A stretch of DNA of 64,000 nt, from positions 20,340 through 84,339 of the forward strand of contig NZ_JAJTBG010000007.1 in the NCBI RefSeq assembly GCF_021287045.1, written 5' to 3'. The notes below the pieces were generated by a model, which ran no database searches, was not told where the DNA came from, and saw nothing but the letters and a program-made list of their open reading frames with translations. The DNA comes from Oryzomicrobium sp. (GTDB lineage Bacteria > Pseudomonadota > Gammaproteobacteria > Burkholderiales > Rhodocyclaceae). Numbering within the stretch: position 1 is the stretch's first letter; every line of letters begins with the position of its first letter. A program made the translations under genes and the position numbers. Shown here piece by piece: positions 1-10,645 of the stretch.

Positions 1-1
1 C

Positions 2-643
2 GCCACCTATGGCGGCAGCAGCGTGTTCCGCGAGGAGCGCCAGTACGAGGCGCCGCTCAACGTCTACGGCTACTCCAAGTTCCTGTTCGACCAGGTGGTG
101 CGCCGCCGCCTGCCCGATGCCGGCGCCCAGATCGTCGGCTTCCGCTACTTCAACGTTTACGGTCCCCGGGAGGACCACAAGGGGCGCATGGCCTCGGTGG
201 CCTTCCATCACTTCCACCAGTACCGAGCCGATCAGAAGGTCAAGCTGTTCGAGGGCTCCCACGGCTATGGTCCGGGCGAGCAGCAGCGCGACTTCGTCTA
301 CGTCGGCGACGTGGCCAAGGTGAACCTGTGGTTCCTCGACCATCCGAACGTGTCCGGTATCTTCAACCTCGGCTCCGGCCGCGCCCAGTCGTTCAACGAT
401 GTGGCGGTGGCCTCGATCAACGGCGCTCGGGCTCAGGAGAGCCAGCCGGCCATGGCCCTGGACGAACTCCGCGCCGCCGGCAAGATCGAATACGTACCCT
501 TCCCGGAGCAACTGAAGGGCAAATACCAGGCCTTTACCCAGGCCGATCTGACCCGCCTGCGCGAGGCGGGGTACGATGCTCCCTTCGCCACCGTCGAGGA
601 AGGCGTGGCCAACTACGTGAAATGGTTGAGCAGTCGTGTATAA
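2..643 (+). CDS. hldD: ADP-L-glycero-D-manno-heptose 6-epimerase, 3' part
   Basis: C-terminal two thirds of the NADP-dependent epimerase that makes ADP-L-glycero-D-manno-heptose for the LPS inner core. The reading frame is open from the left edge, so the N-terminal Rossmann glycine motif lies outside the window. The catalytic YxxxK of the extended SDR family is visible in [11 protein letters not shown], followed by the family blocks [22 protein letters not shown] and [17 protein letters not shown]. The stop overlaps the GTG start of cysM by 8 bp, so the two genes are probably translationally coupled. The family call is secure; only the start is missing. Confidence 0.93.
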   Translation, partial: ATYGGSSVFREERQYEAPLNVYGYSKFLFDQVVRRRLPDAGAQIVGFRYFNVYGPREDHKGRMASVAFHHFHQYRADQKVKLFEGSHGYGPGEQQRDFVYVGDVAKVNLWFLDHPNVSGIFNLGSGRAQSFNDVAVASINGARAQESQPAMALDELRAAGKIEYVPFPEQLKGKYQAFTQADLTRLREAGYDAPFATVEEGVANYVKWLSSRV

Positions 644-1535
644 GACCCTAGAGGATTTTGTCGGCAACACCCCCCTGGTGCGCCTGCAGCGCCTGCCGGG
701 CGCCGAGATCGAGGCCCGCGGCAACGTCATCCTGGCCAAACTGGAAGGCAACAATCCAGCCGGCTCGGTGAAGGACCGGCCGGCCCTGTCGATGATTGCC
801 CGGGCTGAGACCCGGGGCGCCATCAAGCCGGGCGACACCCTGATCGAGGCCACCTCCGGCAACACCGGCATCGCCCTGGCCATGGCCGCCGCCATCCGCG
901 GTTATCGCATGATCCTGATCATGCCGGAGAACCAGAGCCTGGAGCGGCGCCAGACCATGCGCGCCTACGGGGCCGAGTTGGTGCTCACCCCCAAGGATGG
1001 CGGCATGGAGTTGGCCCGGGACGTGGCCGAGAAGATGGTGGCCGAAGGCAAGGGCGTGATGCTCGACCAGTTCAGCAACCCGGACAATCCAGAGGCCCAC
1101 TTCCAGGGGACTGGCCCTGAAATCTGGCGCGACACCAACGGTCAGGTGACCCACTTCGTATCCAGCATGGGCACCACCGGCACGATCATGGGTACTTCGC
1201 GCTTCCTCAAGGCCCAGAACCCGACGATCCAGATCGTTGGCTGCGAGCCGTCCGAGGGTTCCCAGATCCCCGGCATCCGCAAGTGGCCGGAAGCTTACCT
1301 GCCCAGCATCTACGACCGGGCCCGGGTGGACCGGGTCGAGCCCGTCTCCCAGGCCGAGGCCGAGGACATGACCCGGCGCCTGGCGCGGGAAGAGGGCATC
1401 TTCGCCGGCATCTCCTCCGGCGGCGCCATGGCCGTGGCCCTGCGCATCGCCAGGGAGGTGGACAACGCCACCATCGTTACCGTCGTCTGCGACCGGGGCG
1501 ACCGCTACCTGTCCACCGGCGTTTTTCCGGCCTGA
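636..1535 (+). CDS. cysM: Cysteine synthase B (O-acetylserine sulfhydrylase)
   Basis: PLP enzyme that makes cysteine from O-acetylserine and sulfide or thiosulfate in the cytoplasm. The 299-residue length suits CysM. The PLP lysine is Lys46 in [11 protein letters not shown]; the substrate/phosphate loop TSGNTG is at 73-78, and the C-terminal GISSGGAM loop binds the cofactor phosphate. The start is taken as the GTG at 636 because it gives the usual N-terminus ([16 protein letters not shown]). It overlaps hldD and is followed 11 bp later by the exonuclease gene, suggesting one transcript. CysK is the alternative, but the sequence GSVKDRPA and the length favour CysM. Confidence 0.93.
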   Translation: MYKTLEDFVGNTPLVRLQRLPGAEIEARGNVILAKLEGNNPAGSVKDRPALSMIARAETRGAIKPGDTLIEATSGNTGIALAMAAAIRGYRMILIMPENQSLERRQTMRAYGAELVLTPKDGGMELARDVAEKMVAEGKGVMLDQFSNPDNPEAHFQGTGPEIWRDTNGQVTHFVSSMGTTGTIMGTSRFLKAQNPTIQIVGCEPSEGSQIPGIRKWPEAYLPSIYDRARVDRVEPVSQAEAEDMTRRLAREEGIFAGISSGGAMAVALRIAREVDNATIVTVVCDRGDRYLSTGVFPA

Positions 1536-1546
1536 GGTAAGGGTTC

Positions 1547-2353
1547 GTGAAGTCTTCCGTTCCGCCGGTGCTGGTTTTCGACATCGAGACCATTCCCGAC
1601 GTGGCCGGCTACCGCCGGCTCCACGACCTGTCGAACGACCTGTCCGACGACGAGGTGGCCGAGCTTGCCTTCGCCAAGCGGCGGGCCAGCCACGGCAACG
1701 ATTTCCTGCCCCTGCACCTGCAGCGGGTGGCGACGATCTCCTGCGTGCTGCGCCTGGGTAACGAGTTCCGCGTGTGGTCCCTGTCCGAGCCGGAGCAGGG
1801 CGAGGGCGAGATCATTCAGCGCTTCTACGACGGCATCGAGAAGTTCACACCCCAGATCGTTTCCTGGAACGGCGGCGGCTTCGATCTGCCGGTGCTGCAC
1901 TACCGAGGCATGGTGCATGGCGTGTCGGCGCCGCGCTACTGGGACCTGGGCGACGGCGACTACGCCGATTCCCGGGACTTCAAGTGGAACAACTACATCA
2001 GCCGCTACCACACCCGGCATCTGGACCTGATGGACCTGCTGGCCCTCTACCAGCCCCGGGCCAACGCGCCACTGGACGAATTGGCCAAACTGATGGGCTT
2101 TCCCGGCAAGCTGGGCATGGACGGCGGCAAGGTGTGGGATGCCTGGAAGGACGGCAAGATTGGCGAAATCCGCGACTACTGCGAAACCGACGTGGTGAAC
2201 ACCTACCTGGTGTTCACCCAGTTCCGCCTGCTGCGCGGCGAGATTTCGCGCCAGACCAGGGACGAGGAGGTGGCTTTCGTGCGTACCCAGCTGGAGGCTC
2301 TGAACAAGCCCCACTGGCGTGAATTCCTCGCGGCCTGGCCGGCGGAAAAGTGA
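1547..2353 (+). CDS. Predicted PolB-like 3'-5' exonuclease (DnaQ-like fold)
   Basis: 268-residue protein of the predicted 3'-5' exonuclease family related to the proofreading domain of DNA polymerase B (PF10108 type). The metal-binding acidic motifs are visible: ExoI as DIET near residue 12, ExoII in WNGGGFDLPVL, and ExoIII in YCETDVVNTYL near the C-terminal third. There is no polymerase domain, so it is a stand-alone nuclease, perhaps for DNA repair; the substrate is unknown. The start is a GTG at 1547, 11 bp after cysM. Its stop precedes the promoter of tRNA-Val. Confidence 0.82.
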   Translation: MKSSVPPVLVFDIETIPDVAGYRRLHDLSNDLSDDEVAELAFAKRRASHGNDFLPLHLQRVATISCVLRLGNEFRVWSLSEPEQGEGEIIQRFYDGIEKFTPQIVSWNGGGFDLPVLHYRGMVHGVSAPRYWDLGDGDYADSRDFKWNNYISRYHTRHLDLMDLLALYQPRANAPLDELAKLMGFPGKLGMDGGKVWDAWKDGKIGEIRDYCETDVVNTYLVFTQFRLLRGEISRQTRDEEVAFVRTQLEALNKPHWREFLAAWPAEK

Positions 2354-2402
2354 AAAAAACGAGAAAAATCGAAATCCGGCTTGCGCAAGCCTAAAAGTTA
2401 GA

Positions 2403-2408
2403 TATAAT
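2403..2408 (+). promoter_or_regulatory. -10 box of the tRNA-Val promoter
   Basis: A perfect TATAAT lies 12 nt upstream of the mature tRNA 5' end, in a locally AT-rich stretch. No strong -35 hexamer is visible at the usual distance. The same perfect hexamer precedes tRNA-Pro at 10174. Confidence 0.7.
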
Positions 2409-2420
2409 GCGCACCTCTTT

Positions 2421-2497
2421 AGGCGCGTAGCTCAGTTGGTTAGAGCACCACCTTGACATGGTGGGGGTCGTTGGTTCGAATCCAATCGCGCCTACCA
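2421..2497 (+). tRNA. tRNA-Val (GAC)
   Basis: Folds as a complete 77-nt cloverleaf: acceptor AGGCGCG/CGCGCCT, D-arm GCTC/GAGC, anticodon stem CCACC/GGTGG with loop TTGACAT (anticodon GAC, valine), T-arm GTTGG/CCAAT with TTCGAAT, discriminator A and an encoded CCA. All stems are paired. Confidence 0.97.
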
Positions 2498-2600
2498 GAA
2501 TTCTTCAGGCGAAAGAAAATGTTCTTCCGAACTACCCAGGCCAAAACGTTTCGTTAATGGTCGAGTTCGCCTGAAACCTGGTAGCAGGTTTGTGAAAATA

Positions 2601-2632
2601 AAAAAGTGCGGCTTAGACCGCACTTTTTTTTT
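2601..2632 (+). terminator. Intrinsic terminator between tRNA-Val and thrS
   Basis: Inverted repeat of 11 nt (AAAAAGTGCGG / CCGCACTTTTT) with a 6-nt loop and a run of nine T. It ends tRNA-Val transcription. It lies only about 30 bp before thrS, so thrS needs read-through or a promoter inside this short gap; an attenuator role for thrS is possible but not shown. Confidence 0.85.
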
Positions 2633-2660
2633 GCCGATTTTTTGAGTGAGGTCGGAAAAG

Positions 2661-4592
2661 ATGTCCAGCGCCGTGGTGAACGTGCAGTTGCCCGACGGCT
2701 CCGTGCGGAGCTTCGATAAACCCGTGAGCGTGGCCGAGGTGGCCGCCTCCATTGGTGCCGGGCTGGCCCGTGCGGCACTGGCCGGCAAGGTCGACGGCAA
2801 GCTGGTGGATACCTCCTTCGTCATCGACCGCGATGCCAGCCTGGCCATCGTCACCGACAAGGATGCGGACGGCCTGGAGGTCATCCGCCACTCCACCGCC
2901 CACCTGCTCGCCTACGCGGTCAAGGAGCTGTTCCCCGAGGCCCAGGTGACCATCGGTCCGGTCATCGACAACGGCTTTTACTACGACTTCGCCTATACCC
3001 GTCCCTTTACCCCGGAAGATCTGGAAGCCATCGAGAAGAAGATGGCCGAACTGGCCAAGCGCGACATTCCCGTGTCCCGCGAAGTCTGGTCCCGGGACGA
3101 GGCGGTCAAGTTCTTCCTCGGCCAGGGCGAAAAGTACAAGGCCGAACTGATCGAGGCCATCCCTGCTGACCAGGAAGTGTCCCTGTACCGGGAAGGCGAT
3201 TTCGTCGACCTGTGCCGCGGCCCCCACGTGCCCTCCACCGGCAAGCTCAAAGTCTTCAAGCTGATGAAGGTGGCCGGCGCCTACTGGCGCGGCGATGCCA
3301 AGAACGAGATGCTGCAGCGCATCTACGGCACCGCCTGGGCCAAGAAGGATGAGCAGGACGCCTACCTGCACATGCTCGAAGAGGCGGAAAAGCGCGACCA
3401 CCGCCGCCTGGGCAAACAGCTCGACCTGTTCCACATGCAGGAAGAGGCGCCGGGCATGGTGTTCTGGCACCCCAAGGGCTGGGCCATCTGGCAGGAAATC
3501 GAGCAGTACATGCGCAACGTGTACCGGGACAACGGCTACCAGGAAATCCGCTGCCCGCAAATTCTCGACCGCACCCTGTGGGAAAAGTCCGGTCACTGGG
3601 AGCACTACAAGAACAACATGTTCACCACCGAGTCGGAGAAGCGCGACTACGCCATCAAGCCGATGAACTGCCCGGGGCACATCCAGGTGTTCAACTCCGA
3701 CCTGCGCTCCTACCGGGATCTGCCCCTACGTTACGGCGAGTTTGGCTCCTGCCACCGCAACGAGGCTTCTGGCGCCCTGCATGGCCTGATGCGGGTGCGC
3801 GGCTTCGTCCAGGACGATGGCCACATCTTCTGCACCGAGGACCAGATCGAGTCTGAGGTGACCGCCTTCAACGCTCTGGTGAAGAAGGTGTACGCCGACT
3901 TCGGCTTCCATCACGTGGCGGTCAAGCTGGCCCTGCGCCCGGACGGCCGGGTGGGTTCCGACGAAATCTGGGACAAGGCCGAAGAGGCCCTGCGCGCCGG
4001 CCTGAAGGTCTCCGGGCTGGAGTGGGAAGAGCTGCCTGGCGAGGGCGCCTTCTACGGCCCCAAGATCGAGTTCCACATCAAGGACGCCATCGGCCGTTCC
4101 TGGCAGTGCGGCACTATGCAGGTGGATTTCTCCATGCCGGGCCGCCTGGGTGCGGAATACGTGGCGGCGGACAATACCCGCAAAGTGCCCGTCATGCTGC
4201 ACCGCGCCATCCTGGGGTCCCTGGAGCGCTTCATCGGCATCCTGGTGGAAAACTACTCAGGTGCGCTGCCCCTGTGGTTGGCGCCGATCCAGTCGGTGGT
4301 GTTGAACATTTCCGAAAAACAGGCCGATTACGCCGAGGAAGTGGTCAAAACCCTGCGCCAGGCGGGCGTCCGGGCAGAGGCGGATTTGCGGAATGAGAAA
4401 ATTACCTATAAAATTCGCGAGCATAGCGTGAATCACCGCCAACCCTATCAGCTCATCGTGGGCGACAAGGAAAAGGCGGAACGCATGGTGGCCGTGCGAA
4501 TTCGCGGCGGCCAGGACCTCGGGCAGTTGCCCTTGAACGTTCTGGTGGAGCGACTCCGGGAGGAGATCGCGTCGCGAAAGGGCACGGCTTAG
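2661..4592 (+). CDS. thrS: Threonyl-tRNA synthetase
   Basis: Class II aminoacyl-tRNA synthetase of 643 residues (E. coli 642) that charges tRNA-Thr. N-terminal TGS domain (about 1-60), the editing/SAD domain with HSTAHLL near 75-80, then the catalytic core with the zinc-ligand region MNCPGH and motif 2 around [22 protein letters not shown], motif 3 around [11 protein letters not shown], and the anticodon-binding domain. ATG at 2661 is chosen over a GTG 15 bp upstream because it gives the normal N-terminus and has a GAGG at 2648-2651. It heads the thrS-infC-rpmI-rplT block. Confidence 0.96.
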   Translation: MSSAVVNVQLPDGSVRSFDKPVSVAEVAASIGAGLARAALAGKVDGKLVDTSFVIDRDASLAIVTDKDADGLEVIRHSTAHLLAYAVKELFPEAQVTIGPVIDNGFYYDFAYTRPFTPEDLEAIEKKMAELAKRDIPVSREVWSRDEAVKFFLGQGEKYKAELIEAIPADQEVSLYREGDFVDLCRGPHVPSTGKLKVFKLMKVAGAYWRGDAKNEMLQRIYGTAWAKKDEQDAYLHMLEEAEKRDHRRLGKQLDLFHMQEEAPGMVFWHPKGWAIWQEIEQYMRNVYRDNGYQEIRCPQILDRTLWEKSGHWEHYKNNMFTTESEKRDYAIKPMNCPGHIQVFNSDLRSYRDLPLRYGEFGSCHRNEASGALHGLMRVRGFVQDDGHIFCTEDQIESEVTAFNALVKKVYADFGFHHVAVKLALRPDGRVGSDEIWDKAEEALRAGLKVSGLEWEELPGEGAFYGPKIEFHIKDAIGRSWQCGTMQVDFSMPGRLGAEYVAADNTRKVPVMLHRAILGSLERFIGILVENYSGALPLWLAPIQSVVLNISEKQADYAEEVVKTLRQAGVRAEADLRNEKITYKIREHSVNHRQPYQLIVGDKEKAERMVAVRIRGGQDLGQLPLNVLVERLREEIASRKGTA

Positions 4593-4626
4593 TTTTTGCC
4601 CCCGCAGAAAGCGGGGGAAGACTTTC

Positions 4627-4641
4627 GGAGCGAGAGCCATA
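4627..4641 (+). promoter_or_regulatory. infC ribosome binding site and AUA start codon
   Basis: GGAG at 4627-4630 stands 8 nt before an ATA codon at 4639-4641, the only reasonable initiation site that gives the full IF3 N-terminus; no ATG, GTG or TTG lies in frame upstream of the conserved start. In E. coli infC starts with AUU, which lets IF3 repress its own translation by rejecting non-standard starts. AUA could serve the same purpose here; that is inference. Confidence 0.75.
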
Positions 4642-5160
4642 GCACTCAACAAGAGTCACCGCATCGGCCATGAGATCAATGTCCCGGAAATCCGGTTGAT
4701 CGGCGAAGATGGGGAGCAACTGGGGGTTGTCACTACCCGCAACGCAATGCAGATGGCCGATGAGGCTGGTCTTGAACTGGTGGAAATCGCCCCCCTGGCG
4801 AAGCCACCCGTGTGCCGGATCATGGATTACGGCAAGTTCAAGTACCAGGAGGCGAAGAAGGCGCACGAGGCCAAGCTGAAGCAGAAGCAGGTGCAGGTGA
4901 AGGAAATCAAGATCCGTCCCGGCACCGACGAGAACGACTACCAGATCAAGCTGCGCAACATGGTCCGGTTCCTGCAGGAAGGGGACAAGGTCAAAGTGAC
5001 GCTGCGTTTCCGGGGGCGCGAAATGGCCCACCAGGAAATCGGTATGCGCCAGCTGGAGCGGTTCAAGGCCGACGTGGACGAGTATGCCCAGGTCGAGCAG
5101 ATGCCCAAGATGGAAGGGCGCCAGATGGTGATGATGCTGGCGCCGGTCAAGAAGAAATAA
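4639..5160 (+). CDS. infC: Translation initiation factor IF-3
   Basis: 173-residue IF3, which binds the 30S subunit, keeps subunits apart and checks start codon pairing. N-domain includes [17 protein letters not shown] and the conserved [14 protein letters not shown]; the linker is Lys-rich; the C-domain has [17 protein letters not shown] and [14 protein letters not shown]. The first in-frame conventional start (TTG 4696) would cut off about 19 conserved residues, so the ATA at 4639 with its GGAG is preferred. It lies 46 bp after thrS and 117 bp before rpmI, the order conserved across Proteobacteria. Confidence 0.93.
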   Translation: MALNKSHRIGHEINVPEIRLIGEDGEQLGVVTTRNAMQMADEAGLELVEIAPLAKPPVCRIMDYGKFKYQEAKKAHEAKLKQKQVQVKEIKIRPGTDENDYQIKLRNMVRFLQEGDKVKVTLRFRGREMAHQEIGMRQLERFKADVDEYAQVEQMPKMEGRQMVMMLAPVKKK

Positions 5161-5183
5161 GCCCTTCTCGACCATGCAGGATC

Positions 5184-5203
5184 GGCCCCGGAGCATTGGG
5201 GCC
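5184..5203 (+). other. Hairpin in the infC-rpmI leader, possible L20 control element
   Basis: GGCCCC and GGGGCC form a 6-bp stem with an 8-nt loop in the 117-bp spacer before rpmI, with no T-run after it. In E. coli, L20 represses rpmI-rplT by binding a pseudoknot in this region. Position is the only support for such a role here. Confidence 0.25.
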
Positions 5204-5277
5204 TACAAGTGCCTGATAGGCTAGAAAGCGCTCCCGTCGGGGGCCGCCTGGCAGGCATCAAATAATGGAGCATTAAC

Positions 5278-5475
5278 ATGCCCAAGATGAAGACGAAGAG
5301 CGGCGCCAAGAAGCGCTTCAAGGTCCGCTCGAGCGGGAGTATCAAGCGTTCCCAGGCGTTCAAGCGCCACATCCTGACCAAGAAGACCACCAAGTCCAAG
5401 CGCCAGCTGCGCGGGATGTGCCAGGTGCACGATTCCGATACGGCCCAGGTGCGGTCGATGATGCCCTACGCCTAA
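5278..5475 (+). CDS. rpmI: 50S ribosomal protein L35
   Basis: 65-residue basic ribosomal protein with the family pattern [18 protein letters not shown] and a C-terminal half rich in Lys and Arg. It sits between infC and rplT, 17 bp before the latter, as in nearly all bacteria. The start ATG at 5278 follows a GGAG. Confidence 0.97.
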   Translation: MPKMKTKSGAKKRFKVRSSGSIKRSQAFKRHILTKKTTKSKRQLRGMCQVHDSDTAQVRSMMPYA

Positions 5476-5492
5476 GCTAAGGAGAACGAAAG

Positions 5493-5852
5493 ATGCCCCG
5501 AGTCAAACGTGGTGTGACGGCCCGCGCCCGTCACAAGAAGGTCCTGGCCCAAGCCAAGGGTTATCGCGGTCGCCGCAAGAACGTATACCGCGTTGCCAAG
5601 CAAGCGGTGATGAAGGCCGGTCAGTACGCCTACCGCGACCGTCGTCAGCGCAAGCGTCAGTTCCGTGCTCTGTGGATCGCCCGTATCAACGCGGCTGCCC
5701 GTGAAGTCGGCCTGAAGTACAGCACCTTCATGAACGGCCTGAAGAAGGCGCAGATCGAAGTGGACCGCAAGGTTCTCGCTGATCTGGCAGTCTTCGACAA
5801 GGCGGCGTTTGCCCAACTGGCCAACCAGGCCAAGGCGAGCCTCGCTGCCTGA
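5493..5852 (+). CDS. rplT: 50S ribosomal protein L20
   Basis: 119-residue L20, an assembly protein of the 50S subunit that binds 23S rRNA. The long basic N-terminal tail ([22 protein letters not shown]) and the block [20 protein letters not shown] are diagnostic. It may also feed back on translation of rpmI-rplT, as in E. coli. A strong intrinsic terminator follows, so the thrS-rplT unit appears to stop here. Confidence 0.97.
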   Translation: MPRVKRGVTARARHKKVLAQAKGYRGRRKNVYRVAKQAVMKAGQYAYRDRRQRKRQFRALWIARINAAAREVGLKYSTFMNGLKKAQIEVDRKVLADLAVFDKAAFAQLANQAKASLAA

Positions 5853-5868
5853 CCCGCAAGGGAACCCG

Positions 5869-5896
5869 AAAAGGAGGCGTAAGCCTCCTTTTTTTT
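5869..5896 (+). terminator. Intrinsic terminator between rplT and pheS
   Basis: AAAAGGAGGC and GCCTCCTTTT pair around a GTAA tetraloop, followed by further T residues (eight in all after CC). Its place just before pheS recalls the pheS attenuator of enterics, but no Phe-rich leader peptide is visible, so it may be a plain terminator. Confidence 0.88.
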
Positions 5897-5970
5897 CTGC
5901 TGTCGTCCGTCCTGCCGCCCCGCCGGCCCTGAGCCCCGACAAGTCTCAACAGCCTCACCGTTCTGTCTAG

Positions 5971-7026
<1,056 letters not shown>

Positions 7027-7104
7027 TTCCGGTTTTGACCCCGACTCGCTGACCGTTTCACGCTCGATCGCCCATCGCGCCACTCCCGAATATCCCGAGG
7101 TCGT

Positions 7105-9471
7105 ATGAAATTCTCCGAATCCTGGCTGCGCAGCCTCGTCAACCCGGCGCTCGACACCGCCGCCCTGTCCCATCTGCTGACCATGGCCGGTCTCGAGGTC
7201 GAAGAACTCGATCCGGTGGCGCCGCCGTTCACCCAGGTGGTGGTGGCCCAGGTCAAGGAAGTGGTCAAGCACCCAGATGCCGACCGTCTCAACGTCTGCC
7301 AGGTGGACATCGGCGGCACCGTCCAGCAGATCGTCTGCGGCGCGCCCAACGTGGCCGTTGGCCTCAAGGTGCCCTGCGCCCTGCCCGGCGCCGTGCTGCC
7401 CGGCGACTTCACCATCAAGGTAGCCAAGGTGCGCGGCATCGAATCCTCCGGCATGCTCTGTTCGGCCAAGGAACTGGGCATCGCCGAAGAGTCCTCCGGC
7501 TTGCTGGTGCTGCCCGACGACGCTCCGGTAGGGACGGCTATCCGCCAGTATCTGGATCTGGACGACCAGTGCTTTACCCTCAAGCTCACCCCCAACCGGG
7601 CCGACTGCCTGTCCCTGAGCGGCATCGCCCGGGAAGTGGCGGCCCTGACCACCACTCCGGCGCGCCTGCCGGAAGTGGCTTCGGTGCCGGCGACCATCGT
7701 CGACCGTCGTGCGGTAGCGCTGGACGCCCCGTCGGCTTGTCCGCGCTACTGCGGGCGGATCATCCGCGGCGTGAACGCCAAGGCGCCGACGCCGGCCTGG
7801 ATGGTGCGCCGCCTGGAACGCAGCGGCATCCGCTCCATCTCGGTCCTGGTGGACATCACCAACTACGTCATGCTCGAACTGGGTCAGCCCCTGCATGCTT
7901 TCGACGATGCCAAGCTTGCCGGCACGGTCCGTGCACGCATGGCCAAGGCAGGTGAGCAGCTGGAAATCCTCAACGGTCAGACCCTGACCCTGGCCGACGA
8001 CGTGCTGGTTATCGCCGACGACGCCAAGGCCCTGGCCGTGGCCGGCATCATGGGCGGCGAAGAGTCCGGCATCACCCTGGAAACCACCGACCTGTTCCTG
8101 GAATCGGCCTTCTTCGCGCCAGCGGCCATCGCCGGCCGGGCGCGCCGCTACGGCTTCTCGTCGGATGCCTCCCACCGCTTCGAGCGGGGCGTGGATTTCA
8201 ACTTGGCGCCCCGGGCCATCGAGCGGGCGACCCAACTGGTGCTCGAACTGTGCGGCGGCCAGGCCGGGCCAGTGGAAGAGGCGTGCGCCGAACTGCCCCG
8301 GCGCGCCCCGGTGCGCTTGCGCCCGACCCGGGTGGCCAAGGTGCTGGGCATCGATCTGGCCCCGGCGGACGTCGCCCGTCACTTGGCCAATATGGGTCTT
8401 GAGGTCCTCGAAGAGGGCGGTGATTTCGTCGTCACGCCCCCGTCCTACCGTTTTGACATCGAGATCGAGGAAGATCTGATCGAGGAAGTGGCGCGCCTGC
8501 ACGGCTACGACAACATTCCCTCGCCGGCGCCTCAGGGCAGCTTGGCCATGCTTTCCGTCACCGAAGACCGCCGCCCGGTGGCGACGGTCAGGCATCTCCT
8601 GGCCAGCCGCGGTTACCAGGAAGTGGTGAACTTCGCCTTCGTCGAAGAAAGTTGGGAGGCTGATTTCGCCGCCAACACCACGCCGATCCGCCTCGCCAAC
8701 CCCATCGCCAGCCAGCTGGCGGTGATGCGCACCACCCTGATCGCCGGGCTGGTAGAGAATCTCGCCACCAACCTCAAGCGCAAGCAGAGTAGGGTGCGCC
8801 TGTTCGAAACCGGCCGCTGCTTCTGGCGCGATGCCGGCGAACCGACCGGCTTCCGCCAGCCCTGGAAGCTGGCCGGTCTGGCCTACGGTGGCGCCTTGGC
8901 CGAGCAGTGGGGAGCTCCGGCGCGTCAGGTGGATTTCTACGACGTCAAGGCCGACCTGGAATTCCTGCTCCAGCCGTTGTCCGTCCGTTTCGAAAAGGCC
9001 GTCCATCCCGCCCTGCACCCCGGCCGCTCTGCCCGCGTCCTGATCAACGATCGGGAAATCGGCGTTCTGGGCGAACTTCACCCGGAATGGGCGCAAAAGT
9101 ACGATTTGCCGCTGGCGCCCGTGGTGTTCGAACTGGATCTCGATCCGCTCACCGCAGCCCGTCTGCCCCAGTTCGCCGAGGTTTCCAAGTACCAGGCAGT
9201 GGTGCGCGACCTGGCGGTGGTGCTGTCGATCGATACACCATTTGCCCAGGTGATGGCGGCCTTGAACCAGGGCCGTCCGGCCATCGTCCAGGACGTCCAG
9301 CTGTTCGACGTGTACACCGGGAAAGGGGTCGGCGAAGGGGAAAAAAGCCTTGCATTCCGTATAGTTATGCAAGATACTCAAAAAACTTTGCAGGATGCGG
9401 AGGTGGATGCCGCATTCGCCCAGTTGCTTGCTGCGCTGGAACGCGAGGTCGGGGCAAAACTCCGCGCCTAA
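7105..9471 (+). CDS. pheT: Phenylalanyl-tRNA synthetase beta subunit
   Basis: 788-residue partner of PheS. Domains in order: N-terminal EMAP/tRNA-binding-like domain (about 40-150, with HPDADRLNVCQVDIG), B3/B4 editing domain that removes Tyr (about 210-375), B5 DNA-binding-like domain (about 400-475), the catalytic-like core, and a C-terminal ferredoxin-fold anticodon-binding domain. Length and motifs are normal for the family. It is followed 12 bp later by ihfA. Confidence 0.96.
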   Translation: MKFSESWLRSLVNPALDTAALSHLLTMAGLEVEELDPVAPPFTQVVVAQVKEVVKHPDADRLNVCQVDIGGTVQQIVCGAPNVAVGLKVPCALPGAVLPGDFTIKVAKVRGIESSGMLCSAKELGIAEESSGLLVLPDDAPVGTAIRQYLDLDDQCFTLKLTPNRADCLSLSGIAREVAALTTTPARLPEVASVPATIVDRRAVALDAPSACPRYCGRIIRGVNAKAPTPAWMVRRLERSGIRSISVLVDITNYVMLELGQPLHAFDDAKLAGTVRARMAKAGEQLEILNGQTLTLADDVLVIADDAKALAVAGIMGGEESGITLETTDLFLESAFFAPAAIAGRARRYGFSSDASHRFERGVDFNLAPRAIERATQLVLELCGGQAGPVEEACAELPRRAPVRLRPTRVAKVLGIDLAPADVARHLANMGLEVLEEGGDFVVTPPSYRFDIEIEEDLIEEVARLHGYDNIPSPAPQGSLAMLSVTEDRRPVATVRHLLASRGYQEVVNFAFVEESWEADFAANTTPIRLANPIASQLAVMRTTLIAGLVENLATNLKRKQSRVRLFETGRCFWRDAGEPTGFRQPWKLAGLAYGGALAEQWGAPARQVDFYDVKADLEFLLQPLSVRFEKAVHPALHPGRSARVLINDREIGVLGELHPEWAQKYDLPLAPVVFELDLDPLTAARLPQFAEVSKYQAVVRDLAVVLSIDTPFAQVMAALNQGRPAIVQDVQLFDVYTGKGVGEGEKSLAFRIVMQDTQKTLQDAEVDAAFAQLLAALEREVGAKLRA

Positions 9472-9483
9472 TCAGGGAAGTTC

Positions 9484-9789
9484 ATGTCGACGCTCACAAA
9501 AGCAGAACTCGCCGACCTTCTGTTCGAAAAGGTCGGCCTCAACAAACGCGAAGCCAAGGACATGGTCGAGGCTTTCTTCGAGGAAATCCGCGACGCCCTG
9601 GAGCGCGGCGAAGGGGTCAAGTTGTCCGGTTTCGGCAACTTCCAGCTGCGCGACAAACCCCAGCGTCCCGGGCGCAACCCCAAGACCGGCGAAGAAATCC
9701 CCATTTCGGCACGGCGCGTGGTGACCTTCCATGCCAGCCAGAAACTGAAGGGCGAAGTGGAGCAGTCCTACGATGGAAACGAATCCTAA
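9484..9789 (+). CDS. ihfA: Integration host factor alpha subunit
   Basis: 101-residue HU/IHF family protein, the alpha chain of the sequence-specific DNA-bending heterodimer used in transcription, recombination and replication. The intercalating proline arm is in [20 protein letters not shown] and the N-terminus [22 protein letters not shown] is typical of IhfA. The location after pheT identifies it as alpha rather than beta. Its 3' end overlaps the following MerR-family gene by 17 bp. Confidence 0.96.
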   Translation: MSTLTKAELADLLFEKVGLNKREAKDMVEAFFEEIRDALERGEGVKLSGFGNFQLRDKPQRPGRNPKTGEEIPISARRVVTFHASQKLKGEVEQSYDGNES

Positions 9790-10126
9790 GTCCGTGAGCC
9801 AGGACGACCTGCCGCCGATCCCGGCCAAGCGCTATTTCACCATCGGCGAAGTCAGCGAGTTGTGTGGGGTGAAGCCTCACGTGCTGCGCTACTGGGAGCA
9901 GGAATTCACCCAGCTCAAGCCGGTCAAGCGGCGGGGCAACCGGCGCTACTATCAGCACCACGAAGTACTGCTGGTGCGCCGCATCCGCGAGCTGCTCTAC
10001 AACCAAGGTTTCACCATCAGCGGTGCACGCCACCGTCTGGAAGAGGGTGACGAGCCCGCGTCCGGCCTGTCTCCGGCCGCCTTGCGGCAGGAGTTGGGCG
10101 TGGTTCTCGAACTGCTGCAAGTTTAA
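9773..10126 (+). CDS. MerR-family transcriptional regulator
   Basis: 117-residue small MerR protein. The winged helix-turn-helix lies at about 18-85 ([25 protein letters not shown]) and the effector domain is very short, so it has no obvious metal or drug pocket. It overlaps ihfA and precedes tRNA-Pro, a fixed arrangement in many Beta- and Gammaproteobacteria. Its targets are unknown; cotranscription with IHF-alpha suggests a housekeeping role. Confidence 0.85.
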   Translation: METNPKSVSQDDLPPIPAKRYFTIGEVSELCGVKPHVLRYWEQEFTQLKPVKRRGNRRYYQHHEVLLVRRIRELLYNQGFTISGARHRLEEGDEPASGLSPAALRQELGVVLELLQV

Positions 10127-10173
10127 GAAATCGGCGATAACGAAGAAAAAGATGCACAACGCCGGATTTTTGA

Positions 10174-10179
10174 TATAAT
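10174..10179 (+). promoter_or_regulatory. -10 box of the tRNA-Pro promoter
   Basis: Perfect TATAAT, 11 nt upstream of the tRNA, within an AT-rich stretch after the MerR-family gene. The tRNA therefore has its own promoter; no clear -35 is seen. Confidence 0.7.
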
Positions 10180-10189
10180 GCGCTCTGTG

Positions 10190-10267
<78 letters not shown>

Positions 10268-10277
10268 AAGAAAACGG

Positions 10278-10309
10278 AAAAGCCCGGTGAGCAATCACCG
10301 GGCTTTTTT
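10278..10309 (+). terminator. Intrinsic terminator after tRNA-Pro
   Basis: AAAAGCCCGGTGA and TCACCGGGCTTTT form a 13-bp stem with a GCAA tetraloop, followed by T residues (six in a row). It closes the thrS to tRNA-Pro region. Confidence 0.93.
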
Positions 10310-10645
10310 CATTTTTAGTTCCGGCTAACCTGGTGGGTCCGGCAGAAATCAGCCCTTCTTTTTTCTGGCTTTTATCTGGGCGTTGCCGCTCTTTAATCAG
10401 GCCGGCGTCAGGGGACTGATTCCGGAGAATCCCCCACGAAATTCACTAATGTTGAATAGCGGCGGTCCAGCGGCCTAGATATGCACCATCTCGATGCAGG
10501 ATTTATTACTTGCCGTTCATCGGCTACGGGTTATTCACATGCCTGATCCGAAAAATTCCTGCTTATAATTGTTGCAAGCCATTTTCTGGCTCAAGTATTA
10601 TCGCGGTTGAAACCTTCCACCCAAAATCATAATCAGGAGAAACAC
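10310..10645 (+). promoter_or_regulatory. Non-coding leader of the H-NS-type gene with a candidate promoter
   Basis: About 335 bp without a gene. A perfect TATAAT at 10564-10569 is the best -10 candidate for the H-NS-type gene, giving a leader of about 70 nt; no good -35 is visible. The stretch is more AT-rich than its surroundings, in keeping with H-NS-type autoregulation, which is inference. A single TTATTCACA (10531-10539) matches the DnaA-box consensus but stands alone. Confidence 0.45.

Noticed and set aside
10531-10539. TTATTCACA, a DnaA box upstream of the H-NS-type gene
   Set aside because: A single 9-mer match in an AT-richer spacer is expected by chance; no second box nearby.
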